Assembly: GCA_017435505.1 (NCBI GenBank)
Contig: JAFSEZ010000038.1
Location: forward strand, 1-45,496
Source of the DNA: Akkermansia sp.
GTDB lineage: Bacteria; Verrucomicrobiota; Verrucomicrobiia; Verrucomicrobiales; Akkermansiaceae
Reading direction: 5' to 3'
DNA length: 45,496 bases
A program made the translations under genes and the position numbers. The notes below the pieces were generated by a model. The model saw only the letters and a list, made by a program, of their open reading frames with translations. It searched no databases and was not told where the DNA came from. Positions within the stretch are counted from its first letter, which is position 1. Every line of letters begins with the position of its first letter. This document shows positions 24,907-32,919 of this stretch, one piece after another.

Positions 24907-25488
24907 CTAAAAAGGGGATGCTGCCAGACCTTGCTCCTTTACCCATGTGCGCGCCATGCGCAGTACGGCTTCATCCAGCTCCGCATGGCGTTCAGCAAAA
25001 TCCTGTGGTGACCACCATGCCAAGGAGTCGGACTCATGTGAGACGAAAAATTGCGTGTGCGGAGTCCGCAGCAAGTAACGAATATCGTAGTGCAAGTGCT
25101 CCGGCTCCTGTGCTCGCGCCGGAATGCGGTGAATATCCACATCGTAAATCTCACGCCGCAGCGGTATGATACCCGCGATGCCGCTTTCCTCTGTCGCTTC
25201 CCGCAGGGCGGTGGCGAGGGTGTCGCAGCAGCCATCTGCATGCCCGCCCGGCTGCAACCAACGCCCCAACTTGCGGTGGAGGGTGAGCAGCGCGTGGGTG
25301 CCATCCGGACTCACCAACCAAGCTGAGCCTGTGATGTGGCCGGCTGCATGGCTGCGGCAAAAGCAATCCGGTGTCTGCTGCACAAAGTGGAGGATGCGCT
25401 GAGCTACATCGGCTTGTTCTGCGTGCGTGCGCCGGTAGTGCAGCAGCTCCTCATACAGCTGTTTCCGGTGGTCTGTGGGCGTGTTCAC
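24907..25488 (-). CDS. NUDIX hydrolase
   Basis: 193 residues from a GTG at 25488. NUDIX proteins hydrolyse nucleoside diphosphates linked to another group, using Mg2+. The box is GGHADGCCDTLATALREATE then ESGI: the core REATEESGI is intact, while the Glu usually found in G-x5-E is Cys here. The GGHADG start is typical of one NUDIX subgroup. The substrate cannot be told from sequence. No ATG is available in frame; a longer TTG start at 25527 would place the promoter TTGTAT-N16-TACAAT inside the gene, so the GTG is preferred and the mRNA would be leaderless. It lies just downstream of the tRNA-Leu terminator. Confidence 0.82.
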   Translation of the reverse strand: MNTPTDHRKQLYEELLHYRRTHAEQADVAQRILHFVQQTPDCFCRSHAAGHITGSAWLVSPDGTHALLTLHRKLGRWLQPGGHADGCCDTLATALREATEESGIAGIIPLRREIYDVDIHRIPARAQEPEHLHYDIRYLLRTPHTQFFVSHESDSLAWWSPQDFAERHAELDEAVLRMARTWVKEQGLAASPF

Positions 25489-25494
25489 GCGGGC

Positions 25495-25522
25495 ATTGTA
25501 GCGCCGATGCTGCAAAATACAA
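25495..25522 (-). promoter_or_regulatory. Putative promoter of the NUDIX gene
   Basis: TTGTAT (25522-25517), 16-base spacer, TACAAT (25500-25495). The GTG start begins 6 bases further on, which predicts a leaderless transcript and decides the start. Confidence 0.5.
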
Positions 25523-25530
25523 GGCAAAAG

Positions 25531-25556
25531 AAAAACCCTTGCAAATCTTGCAAGGG
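25531..25556 (-). terminator. Intrinsic terminator of tRNA-Leu
   Basis: On the minus strand CCCTTGCAA-GAT-TTGCAAGGG is a perfect 9-bp stem followed by TTTTTCTTTT. It begins 4 bases after the tRNA 3' end. Confidence 0.9.
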
Positions 25557-25560
25557 TTTA

Positions 25561-25642
<82 letters not shown>

Positions 25643-25669
25643 ATTGGTTGCTGCACTGTGTGCGGCGGA

Positions 25670-25698
25670 AATATACACGAGACGGAAGCTGTTTGCAA
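25670..25698 (-). promoter_or_regulatory. Promoter of tRNA-Leu
   Basis: TTGCAA (25698-25693), 17-base spacer, TATATT (25675-25670). The mature tRNA begins 27 bases after the -10. Confidence 0.65.
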
Positions 25699-25700
25699 GT

Positions 25701-25737
25701 CTTTTTTGCAAAAAAAATGACATTTTGTGCAAAAAAG
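25701..25737. repeat. Inverted repeat between xseA and tRNA-Leu
   Basis: CTTTTTTGCA (25701-25710) and TGCAAAAAAG (25728-25737) are perfect 10-bp arms around a 17-base loop. It follows the xseA stop by 19 bases and lies just upstream of the tRNA -35, so it may end xseA transcription, act as an A/T-rich upstream element, or both. Confidence 0.5.
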
Positions 25738-25756
25738 TGTAGAGGAAGGGGTGGAC

Positions 25757-27079
25757 TCAGAGAACCCGGGCTCCGATTTCGCCCTCTGCCAAACGGATGT
25801 GCAATGTGGTGCCGGCGGGGAGCTCTGCGGCATTGCGGGCCAACTTGCCATCAGGCCGGCGTACGAGGGCGAACCCGCGGTCAAGCGCATTTTGGGGGCT
25901 GGCTGCGGTGATAGTGGCTTCTTTTTCGCGCAGCGCAGCATTTTTGCGGTCGAGCGCAGCGCTTGCGGCAGAGAGAAGGAGCTTTTCCCGGGTGTCAAGC
26001 TGTTGGCGGGTGGCCGCCATATCAGAGAGGAGCGCGCGAGGGGAAATTTTGGCGGTGTAGATTTGCAGAGTGGTGCACAAAGCTTCCAGACGCTGGCGGC
26101 AGGAGAAGTGCAGGTCTTCCTCCAGCTCATCCAAACGCTGCGCGAAAGGTGCAAGTGTTTCTTGGGGGGCGCGGAGTTTGCTTTGTTCTGCCAAGCGTAG
26201 GCGCAGGTGGGCTGATTCCAACGCCGCGCCGAGTCTCCGGTGAAGTTGCCGGTGCGTTTGATCCAAATAAGCGCCGATGGAGGCGGCATCGGGGGTGCTC
26301 AGTTCGATGGCAGCTGTGGGGGTAGGGGCGCGCAGGTCTGCCACAAAATCAGCAATGGTGAAATCTGTTTCATGCCCCACTGCGGAGATGACCGGCACGC
26401 TACAGGATGCGATGGCGCGCGCGACTACTTCTTCGTTGAAGCACCACAGGTCTTCCATGGAACCACCCCCACGAGCAATGATAATGTAGTCCACCCGTGG
26501 CAGCTTGTTTTCTTCGGGGCTACTCCAGCGGTTGATGGCGCTTGCAATGCCGTATTCTGCCCCTTTGCCTTGTACTTGCACAGGTAGAAGGTAGGCTTGC
26601 ATCCACGGGGCTCGCTGCTCCAGCCGGTGGCGCATGTCTTGGATGACCGCCCCGGTGGCAGAGGTAATGAGGCCGACACTCTGAGGAAAGGCGGGTAGGG
26701 GACGCTTGCGAGCGGTTGCAAAAAGGCCCTCGGCTTCCAGCTTGCGTTTGAGTGCTTCGAATTGCTGCTGCAAGCTACCTGTTCCGGCTTCTTTTACGCG
26801 GCTGACGATAAATTGCAGCGAGCCGCGCCCCTCCCACACAGTAGCTTTGCCGGCCAACTCCACTTGCATCCCCTCGCGCAGACGCACCCGACCGGCGGCG
26901 GCTTGGTAGCGGTACATCACGCATTGCAACTGCGCGGTGGCATCTTTGAGGGTGAAGTACACGTGCCCGCTGCCGGCTGTTTTGCAAGAGCCGATTTCGC
27001 CAACAACACTTTGTTCCCCCACTTCTGCTTCCACAGCCCACTTCAGGCGCGCCAGCAGTTCGGTCACGCTCTGTGCCAT
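25757..27079 (-). CDS. xseA: Exodeoxyribonuclease VII large subunit
   Basis: 440 residues from the ATG at 27079, which has GAGGAG seven bases upstream; the longer frame is rejected. XseA, with small subunit XseB, digests single-stranded DNA from both ends. The N-terminal OB-fold (about 5-95) begins SVTELLARLKWAVEAEVG. The catalytic core shows GLITSATGAVIQDMRHRLEQ, then DYIIIARGGGSMEDLW, then SAVGHETDFTIADFVADLRA followed by PTPTAA. A coiled-coil tail (about 300-400) completes the usual layout. Length is normal for the family. It is preceded by the HTH gene with only 4 bases between. No xseB is visible in the window. Confidence 0.95.
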   Translation of the reverse strand: MAQSVTELLARLKWAVEAEVGEQSVVGEIGSCKTAGSGHVYFTLKDATAQLQCVMYRYQAAAGRVRLREGMQVELAGKATVWEGRGSLQFIVSRVKEAGTGSLQQQFEALKRKLEAEGLFATARKRPLPAFPQSVGLITSATGAVIQDMRHRLEQRAPWMQAYLLPVQVQGKGAEYGIASAINRWSSPEENKLPRVDYIIIARGGGSMEDLWCFNEEVVARAIASCSVPVISAVGHETDFTIADFVADLRAPTPTAAIELSTPDAASIGAYLDQTHRQLHRRLGAALESAHLRLRLAEQSKLRAPQETLAPFAQRLDELEEDLHFSCRQRLEALCTTLQIYTAKISPRALLSDMAATRQQLDTREKLLLSAASAALDRKNAALREKEATITAASPQNALDRGFALVRRPDGKLARNAAELPAGTTLHIRLAEGEIGARVL

Positions 27080-27083
27080 GGTG

Positions 27084-27413
27084 TTACTCCTCGCGGGGCT
27101 TGAGGTTGCTGTTGGGGTCGGGCCAGTTGGGATCGTAGCCCTTGGCGTAGGAGAATAAATCGCGGTGGATGTACTCGTAGTACAGCTCGCGATCTGCTGC
27201 TGCCAGTTTTTCCCAGATGGCAACATTCAGTGCGCGGGCTACCTTCTGCATCATTTTGAGGGTGAGCTGCCGCCCCTGGCGGGCTTTTTGCACCTGCTTG
27301 TGGGTGAGTTGTTCCAGCGATACGGTAACAAGATCGTGGTTTTCCAGCCCCCAACGCTGCATAATCGCATCAATGCGCTGGGTGCCGTGGTTGCGTTCGT
27401 TTTCTTCGTTCAT
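27084..27413 (-). CDS. Small HTH protein upstream of xseA
   Basis: 109 residues. The middle (about 35-70) looks like a helix-turn-helix: LEQLTHKQVQKARQGRQL then TLKMMQKVARALNVAIWEKL. The C-terminus is acidic and aromatic (RELYYEYIHRDLFSYAKGYD) and ends in Pro/Asn-rich residues. I do not recognise a named family. It is in one transcription unit with the NlpC/P60 gene (15 bases upstream) and xseA (4 bases downstream). It may be a transcription regulator, but the fold call rests on pattern only. Confidence 0.7.
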   Translation of the reverse strand: MNEENERNHGTQRIDAIMQRWGLENHDLVTVSLEQLTHKQVQKARQGRQLTLKMMQKVARALNVAIWEKLAAADRELYYEYIHRDLFSYAKGYDPNWPDPNSNLKPREE

Positions 27414-27428
27414 CTTTAAGGAAATGCG

Positions 27429-27962
27429 TTAGTAGCCGGGGATGTGGCGCACCTTGAAACCACCACATGCGCGCGATTTCTCATACCAGCGCGGCCCTAC
27501 TCGCCGCCCGCTGCCGGAGGTGTCGAAACGCAGCCCTGCTACAATCAAAAAGACATGCCCGCGCTTGGCATACACGGTGAGCCACTTGCCAAAGCCCGGT
27601 CGCCCCCAGCGCAGGAAATCCCCCGAGGAGGGCGCGGCTCCATCTTTGAGCATGCCTGCCTCTCGCAGCACGAAAGCTACCGAGCCGGAGCAATCATAGG
27701 CTGAATCCACGTGGCTGCGATGCCCGCCTCCTAAGCGATAGGGCTTGCGGATAATCTTGTTTCCCGCGGCAATGGCACGCTTGATGCATCGCGGCGCATG
27801 CGGCGGCGCGATGGCTCGCCCGTTGCGCAGGATAGCGGTGTACCCCTTGCGGTACACGTACGCCGGCGTACGGGCGTTCTGCTGGAGTTGCTGTTGCTGC
27901 TGGCAGCCGTCCAGTAGCAACAAGGCACACACAGCCAGAATGATGTGTAAGATGTGCTTCAT
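27429..27962 (-). CDS. NlpC/P60-type lipoprotein (C40 peptidase-like)
   Basis: 177 residues from the ATG at 27962. Signal peptide with lipobox LLDGC (Cys20), then a run of Gln. The catalytic domain follows: Cys91 in DCSGSVAF, preceded by PYRLGGG, and His136 in RGHVFLIV. These match the Cys and His of NlpC/P60 peptidases, which cut peptide cross-bridges in the cell wall. The region between them (GDFLRWGRPGFGKW) is unlike the classic family, so this is a divergent member. Probably anchored to the inner face of the outer membrane. An upstream in-frame start at 27995 is rejected because it precedes the -10 element. Confidence 0.82.
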   Translation of the reverse strand: MKHILHIILAVCALLLLDGCQQQQQLQQNARTPAYVYRKGYTAILRNGRAIAPPHAPRCIKRAIAAGNKIIRKPYRLGGGHRSHVDSAYDCSGSVAFVLREAGMLKDGAAPSSGDFLRWGRPGFGKWLTVYAKRGHVFLIVAGLRFDTSGSGRRVGPRWYEKSRACGGFKVRHIPGY

Positions 27963-27980
27963 GTCTTGGATTGCGCTCAC

Positions 27981-28009
27981 ATGGTAACAATACACAAGCC
28001 ATTTGACAA
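27981..28009 (-). promoter_or_regulatory. Putative promoter of the NlpC/P60-HTH-xseA unit
   Basis: TTGTCA (28009-28004), 17-base spacer, TACCAT (27986-27981), 18 bases before the ATG at 27962. Confidence 0.45.
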
Positions 28010-28034
28010 GAAAAAAGTGTCATAACACGAGGAG

Positions 28035-28080
28035 AAATTACCGAAAATCCCCCGTTGAGCAGGATTTTTGGTAATTTTTT
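28035..28080 (-). terminator. Terminator after the GT4 gene
   Basis: AAATTACC-AAAATCC arms (with a single unpaired base) pair with GGATTTT-GGTAATTT. The hairpin lies 24 bases after the glycosyltransferase stop. The T run is stronger on the plus strand, so it may stop transcription in both directions. Confidence 0.65.
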
Positions 28081-28103
28081 GATTTTAGAAGCCTTGGGCA
28101 CTA

Positions 28104-29168
28104 TCAGCTCATGGCTTGCACACATCGTTGTGCGACCTGAGCCCAGGTGGGATAGGCGGGGCACAAGGGAGGGTCGGTGGCATGGTAGGCTGCGTTCATG
28201 GTGCGGATGAAGGATTGTTCATCTGCGTTGTCGAAAAGGTAGGAGGCGGGGATGTTTTCGCGGATGGGTGGTAAATCCGAGGAGACGCAGGGAAGTCCTG
28301 CCCGGAGGCATTCGACCGGCGGCATGCCGAATCCTTCGTAGTCTGAGAAGTACACGGCTACGCGGCAGGTGGTGGATATGAGCTGCTGCAGCTCCGCTTG
28401 GGGGATGCGGCCGTGGTGAATCCAACGGGCATCGGGGAGCGTGGTGCCGGGGGGGAGGGCGCCAATGGCATGGATACATGTATCTGCAGCATCGGGGGAT
28501 TGCTGTAACCAGCGTTGCAGTCGCTCAATACCGAGTGCTGTAAGCTTGTGGGGGTAGGAGGAGGTAAAGAAGATGATATCCTTGCCGTGGGGGGGGCGGG
28601 AGCAAGGGGGGGTATCGAACCCGATGCCCACGACGGCCACCCGTGCTTGGGGTACGTATTCGAGGTAGCGTTGCTTGTTGAATTGGGTGGAGGTGAGCAC
28701 GAGCTGTGAGGCCGTGAGGGCGCGCATGGCCAAGGTGCGGAAGTAAAGTAGCTCATGTGCCGGGAATGGGGAAGCTGCGGATTTGCCCTGTTTTTCGTAG
28801 TATTCCCAGTTGACATCGTGCAGGTAGCAGGCCAGCTTTGTGGTGCCCAGCATAGGGAAGAAAGGTGGGTAGCCTTTGGGCAGCAGAGCCCAATCAGGGC
28901 GGATGCGGCGGATGGCTGCCGGGAGCCCGATCTGATCCCAGTACACGCGCCCGAAACGCCGGGGAACAGGTCGTTGCAGCTCATGCAGGTGCACATGAGC
29001 GGGGCTGTCCGCAAAAGCTGCTGCACATTCATTGTTGCCCAAGATGTGCAGCTCACTCACTTGGGGACATTGCATCAGACCACGTGCTAACCCCATGGAT
29101 ACATTGAAGATGCCTACTGATTTGGTGGCGGTAAAACTTTGATCCGTGAGAGTGAGCAGTAGCTTCAT
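28104..29168 (-). CDS. Glycosyltransferase, GT4 family
   Basis: 354 residues from the ATG at 29168. GT4 enzymes transfer a sugar from a nucleotide-sugar donor to a growing glycan. The C-terminal donor-binding motif is clear: SDYEGFGMPPVECLRAGLP, with the two conserved Glu eight residues apart, near residue 276. The N-terminal half has the matching acceptor-side Rossmann pattern. No signal peptide or membrane helix, so it is cytoplasmic or membrane-associated. It is divergent from an O-antigen-ligase-like gene, which fits a role in surface polysaccharide. Sugar specificity cannot be told from sequence. The longer frame (start 29189) is rejected because it overlaps the putative -10. Confidence 0.9.
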   Translation of the reverse strand: MKLLLTLTDQSFTATKSVGIFNVSMGLARGLMQCPQVSELHILGNNECAAAFADSPAHVHLHELQRPVPRRFGRVYWDQIGLPAAIRRIRPDWALLPKGYPPFFPMLGTTKLACYLHDVNWEYYEKQGKSAASPFPAHELLYFRTLAMRALTASQLVLTSTQFNKQRYLEYVPQARVAVVGIGFDTPPCSRPPHGKDIIFFTSSYPHKLTALGIERLQRWLQQSPDAADTCIHAIGALPPGTTLPDARWIHHGRIPQAELQQLISTTCRVAVYFSDYEGFGMPPVECLRAGLPCVSSDLPPIRENIPASYLFDNADEQSFIRTMNAAYHATDPPLCPAYPTWAQVAQRCVQAMS

Positions 29169-29178
29169 GTCTGCGCCA

Positions 29179-29206
29179 ATTTGACACAACAGGCGTGCGC
29201 CGTCAA
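29179..29206 (-). promoter_or_regulatory. Putative promoter of the GT4 gene
   Basis: TTGACG (29206-29201), 16-base spacer, TCAAAT (29184-29179), 10 bases before the ATG. Confidence 0.4.
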
Positions 29207-29281
29207 GAAGAAACCTTCCGGGGGAGCGTGTAGGGTAGCGAGAGTCGGCGGGTGCATTTTCTGGCGGTGAAGTTCATTTTC

Positions 29282-29310
29282 TTGATTTGGTAAATGAGAT
29301 TTGCTAAGGT
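29282..29310 (+). promoter_or_regulatory. Putative promoter of the O-antigen-ligase-like gene
   Basis: TTGATT (29282-29287), 17-base spacer, TAAGGT (29305-29310), only 6 bases before the ATG, which predicts a leaderless transcript. Confidence 0.45.
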
Positions 29311-29316
29311 AGAGCC

Positions 29317-31392
29317 ATGCCGGAGGGTATAGTGAGACAACGGTTTTCGGAAAGCGCTGTGGGTAGAGTGGCGGGGTGTTTGCTGGTACTGCTGTGGCTG
29401 GTGTCAATGTGCGCGGTGGATGCGCATGCGTATTCTGCGCTGCCGTATATGGCGGGTATAGCCTTGGTGGTGCTGTTGATGGTGCTGGGAATATTGAGAG
29501 GCCGGAAGTTTGTGCGCATGCCGCTACCGGCTTGGTTATCTTTGGGTGTGGGGGGGTATTTTCTGCTGCGTTGTGAGCACAGTTATGCCGTGGTGGAATC
29601 TTGGCGGGAATCGGCGCTTATTTTAAGCTGTGCCGTTTTTTACGTGGCCGGAGTGTATGCCGGGCAGTTGAAAGGAAGCCGATGCTTGGCTTGGGTTCTT
29701 GCATTGGCTTTATTGGCCAATATGGTGGCTTTTGTGGTGATGCAACATCCGGCTGCTGAAATATGGTGGTTGGGGCGTCCTGCGATGAGCCTGACCGGCC
29801 CCAACTCCCCCTACGTCACGCTGTTCTTGTATAAGAATTTTGCGGCATTATTCTTGGCCTTGGGCGGGGCCGTTCTTCTGTGGCGAGCCTTGTGGCAAGG
29901 TGGCTGGAGCATGAGTGGCATAGTACAAGCTGTGCTGGGACTGGGGGCAATTGCTATGTCGTTTTTCTGCGGATCTCGTGTGGTGTGGTTGGTGTTGCCG
30001 CTAACGGCGGTAGTGGGTTGGATCCTGTGGTTGGTGTTGCGATTGTATGCGGGGCAGCGTGTAGGTGTGTGGACCGTGTTGGTGGGGCTTTCGTTGATTT
30101 CGTTGTTGGGTATAGGTTTGTACGATTTGTGCTTTGGCGAATTGCTCCGGCAGATATTCACCGGGATTGATACGCACTTGCGCTACCTGATATGGAGTAA
30201 TCTGTGCCAAGTGATTCCGGATGCTCCTGCGTGGGGCTTCGGTGTGGGGGCATCTCAATGGGAAATCATCCCCATTTTCAATGAATGGGCTACCCCTAAC
30301 TTTGCGCACAATGAGTACTTGCAGGCATGGGTGGATTACGGCCCAATCGGGGTGCTGCTCATGTTGGCCGTGCTGTTGGTGCACATCGGGGGCGGGTGCT
30401 TGTCGCTGGTGTCGGATGCCGTGGACAAGGCTCGCCGCATCAAGATTGCCATGGCACTCATGTCGCTCGCAATACTGGCTGTTGCAGCTATTACGGATTT
30501 TGTGTGGCATGATTTTGCGCTGGCTACCATGGCAGCTTTTTGTTGCGGCTTGCTCATTTCTCCCCGTGTTCGGGCAGAGTTTTCGTTGGCCTCGCTGGGT
30601 CGCCACTGGGCAGAGGGAAGTGGCCCCCGCATGATTCCGGTGCGCGCTCAAGGTGTGGTTGGTAAACTGGCACTTGTTTTGTTGGGATGCGGTGTGCTTT
30701 TCGGCGGGTGGAAATTGTATCAGCGAACGTCTGCCGCCTGGGTGGCACAGTGGACATACGACCAAATGGTGAAAGAAGGCAAACCCACCCCGGAGTTGCG
30801 CGATTTCCTGGGGCAGGTGGTGCAGCATTATCCGGACCCCGCTGTCATGGATTGCTACGCCCTCCTGCCATATGATGTGGAACCGGATTGGGAGAAAACG
30901 GAGGCTTTGCTTTGGCAGGTGCACCATGCCAATCCCAAACAGCTCTTTACTGTGGTGCTGCTGGCAGAAACAATGAGCCGCCAGGCAAAGTGCGAAGCCG
31001 TGGAAAAATTGCTGCGCCGATACTATGTCGGCGATGGTATGGATGAATGCATGCTTACTGCGTGGCCTTCTTACTACTCTATGAATCTGCTGCAATGGGC
31101 TCAATTGGAGATGAGTGCAGGCCGCCTCGGTAGAGCTCGTTCTATGTTCAACTATGCTTTCCGCGTGAATCGCTTCATGCCGCTCACTGCTTGGCGACGA
31201 GGTGTGAAAACCTGGACGGAAGGAGGTAGCCCCCGCCGCAAGGCATTTGTGAATGTGTGCAGAGCGGATGCTGCTACGCTCAATGCTCTGGGCGTGCCGG
31301 AGGACCACTCATGGCAACAGCCTATGGAACCCGGCGGTAAGCCATCCCTTTACCGCAGATGGGGTGTACCGAATCAATCCTCTCCAAAGTAA
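29317..31392 (+). CDS. O-antigen ligase / polymerase-like membrane protein with TPR-like tail
   Basis: 691 residues. About twelve membrane helices span residues 15-460. The large periplasmic loop holds the Wzy_C-type signature FAHNEYLQAWVDYGPIGV (329-346), preceded by the GFGVGASQW segment. Such proteins join or polymerise undecaprenyl-linked glycans on the outer side of the inner membrane, either ligating O-antigen to lipid A-core or glycosylating proteins. The C-terminal 220 residues are soluble and helical with TPR-like units, an arrangement seen in several Wzy_C proteins. It is divergent from the GT4 gene. The substrate is unknown. The 216-base spacer after it shows no strong terminator; only a small GAAAAG/CTTTTC hairpin is seen. 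Confidence 0.85.
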   Translation: MPEGIVRQRFSESAVGRVAGCLLVLLWLVSMCAVDAHAYSALPYMAGIALVVLLMVLGILRGRKFVRMPLPAWLSLGVGGYFLLRCEHSYAVVESWRESALILSCAVFYVAGVYAGQLKGSRCLAWVLALALLANMVAFVVMQHPAAEIWWLGRPAMSLTGPNSPYVTLFLYKNFAALFLALGGAVLLWRALWQGGWSMSGIVQAVLGLGAIAMSFFCGSRVVWLVLPLTAVVGWILWLVLRLYAGQRVGVWTVLVGLSLISLLGIGLYDLCFGELLRQIFTGIDTHLRYLIWSNLCQVIPDAPAWGFGVGASQWEIIPIFNEWATPNFAHNEYLQAWVDYGPIGVLLMLAVLLVHIGGGCLSLVSDAVDKARRIKIAMALMSLAILAVAAITDFVWHDFALATMAAFCCGLLISPRVRAEFSLASLGRHWAEGSGPRMIPVRAQGVVGKLALVLLGCGVLFGGWKLYQRTSAAWVAQWTYDQMVKEGKPTPELRDFLGQVVQHYPDPAVMDCYALLPYDVEPDWEKTEALLWQVHHANPKQLFTVVLLAETMSRQAKCEAVEKLLRRYYVGDGMDECMLTAWPSYYSMNLLQWAQLEMSAGRLGRARSMFNYAFRVNRFMPLTAWRRGVKTWTEGGSPRRKAFVNVCRADAATLNALGVPEDHSWQQPMEPGGKPSLYRRWGVPNQSSPK

Positions 31393-31608
31393 AAAAACTT
31401 CTCGATTCATTGCACCGAATGACGTCTCCTTTCCCCTGGAAAAGCGGCTTTTCTGCTGCGTTTTTCGAGGGGTGCTGCATGAAAAAATGCGCAAGCTGCC
31501 ATTTGTTGCAAAAAAATAGCTTCTGCGGGCGTTTTCAGCTTGCATTAGACAGAAAAAAATGCAAAATAAGGGAAATCCGCACTTGCGGTTATAGACTTTA
31601 CTGACGCT

Positions 31609-32430
31609 ATGAGCACACCACCTCCGCCTCCCGCACCTGTTCGTCCGGCTGCACCCGCAGCTCCCGTGCCTCCCTCGGTTCCTCGTCCTGCTGTCCCCGT
31701 GCCGCCTCGTCCGGCTGCACCGGCTGCGCCTACCGCACCTGTGGCTCCTGTTCGTTCTGCACCCGCTCGTCCTGCCGGTGCTCCCGTGCCCCCTTCCGCT
31801 CCGGCTTCTACTGTGCCGTTGGCTCCTTCTGCTCCGGCTCGCCCGGCAGCTCCCGCGGCTCCGCGGCCTGCTCCTACTGTCCCGCTGAGCATGCCCTCTC
31901 GTCCTGCCGCCCCCGGCGCTCCCAAGCCCGTGGCTCCCGGCGCTCCAGTGCCGCCCAAGCCTGCTGCCCCCGTGGCTCCTGCAGCAGCTCCCGCTCCGGC
32001 GGCCGCCACAGTTCCTATGCCGGCTTCCAAGCCCGCTAAGCCTGAGGCAGATTCGGCTGCACCCACTGCAGCTATGCCCGCAGCTACTGCCCCCATCGCC
32101 AAGCCCGCCGGTTTTGCCAAGCCTGCCGGCTTTACCAAACCCGCCGGTTTCAGCCGTCCCAAGGACGTGGAGGAAGATGAAGAACCCCAGAAGATGCACC
32201 CTGTGCTTCTTGGCTTGGGCATTGTGGCTATTTTGCTCATGGCTTTCCTGTGCTGGATGCAGTATAGTATTGATCAGACTCCCGGCCGTGTGACGGAGGG
32301 ACTCTTTGGCAAGCCCACGGCAGCTGCCGGTGCCGATGTTGATGCTACTTACGCCTCCGATGACAGTGAATCAGAGGAAAGTGCCGCTGAGGAAGAAGAA
32401 TCTGAGGAAGTGGCAGAAGAGGAAGAATAA
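31609..32430 (+). CDS. Pro/Ala-rich single-pass membrane protein with acidic tail
   Basis: 273 residues. Residues 1-180 are low-complexity, dominated by Pro, Ala and Val with regular Arg/Lys ([11 protein letters not shown] and similar), ending in three KPAGF repeats ([18 protein letters not shown], about 164-181). A short acidic patch (DVEEDEEPQ) precedes a membrane helix near 202-222. The C-terminal 50 residues are strongly acidic (runs of Glu/Asp/Ser). There is no cleavable signal peptide, so the basic Pro/Ala arm is most likely cytoplasmic and the acidic tail periplasmic, or the reverse. Composition is skewed by the repeats, and the antisense frame mirrors it as Gly/Ala-rich. No family is recognised. 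The next gene is thioredoxin, 40 bases downstream, in the same direction. Confidence 0.75.
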   Translation: MSTPPPPPAPVRPAAPAAPVPPSVPRPAVPVPPRPAAPAAPTAPVAPVRSAPARPAGAPVPPSAPASTVPLAPSAPARPAAPAAPRPAPTVPLSMPSRPAAPGAPKPVAPGAPVPPKPAAPVAPAAAPAPAAATVPMPASKPAKPEADSAAPTAAMPAATAPIAKPAGFAKPAGFTKPAGFSRPKDVEEDEEPQKMHPVLLGLGIVAILLMAFLCWMQYSIDQTPGRVTEGLFGKPTAAAGADVDATYASDDSESEESAAEEEESEEVAEEEE

Positions 32431-32470
32431 AATTCAACAGATACTCAACAGAAGCGTCTCATCATATACT

Positions 32471-32788
32471 ATGTCATTACAGATTACAGAAAGCAATTTC
32501 GAGGCAGAGGTTCTTTCCTCTCCTGTGCCCGTGGTGGTGGATTTCTGGGCCACTTGGTGTGGTCCCTGCAAGATGATTTCCCCCATCGTTGACCAGGTTG
32601 CAAAGGAAGTGGCCGGTGTAGCTAAAGTTGGCAAGGTGAATGTGGATGAAGCTTCCGCATTGGCCACCCGCTACAACATCCGCTCCATTCCCACGCTCCT
32701 CTTCTTCAAGAATGGCGAAGTGGTGGATACCATCATGGGTGCTACCTCTAAGGACAATATCTTGGCTCGCCTCAAGGCTTGCATGTAA
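32471..32788 (+). CDS. trxA: Thioredoxin
   Basis: 105 residues. The active site WCGPC has Cys30 and Cys33. Surrounding landmarks are standard: [14 protein letters not shown], the cis-Pro in [12 protein letters not shown], and the closing Gly-Ala. Thioredoxin reduces disulfides in cytoplasmic proteins using electrons from thioredoxin reductase. The ATG at 32471 is chosen because it gives the normal length; the longer frame overlaps the upstream gene. No signal peptide, so cytoplasmic. It shares direction with the Pro/Ala-rich membrane protein gene and is followed by a strong terminator. Confidence 0.97.
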   Translation: MSLQITESNFEAEVLSSPVPVVVDFWATWCGPCKMISPIVDQVAKEVAGVAKVGKVNVDEASALATRYNIRSIPTLLFFKNGEVVDTIMGATSKDNILARLKACM

Positions 32789-32822
32789 GTCGTTAGTTTC
32801 AGCAGAAAGTCTTAGTTACACA

Positions 32823-32863
32823 AAGAAGCATCCCCGTTCTATGTGAATGGGGATGCTTCTTTT
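32823..32863 (+). terminator. Intrinsic terminator after trxA
   Basis: AAGAAGCATCCCC pairs perfectly with GGGGATGCTTCTT over 13 bp around a 13-base loop, followed by TT. The arms are A/T-flanked on both sides, so it may also serve the convergent PutA-like gene. Confidence 0.88.
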
Positions 32864-32919
32864 GAATAGACGGAAAAATGAGTTCAAAGCGTGCGCATTG
32901 ATGCGCGGTTTGTTATCGC

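Noticed and set aside
30001..31308. 435-codon minus-strand frame
   Set aside because: Antisense shadow of the O-antigen-ligase-like gene; His/Gln-rich composition typical of shadows.
31545..32240. Gly/Ala-rich minus-strand frame resembling a PE-PGRS or collagen-like protein
   Set aside because: It is the exact antisense of the Pro/Ala-rich gene; Pro codons read backwards as Gly.
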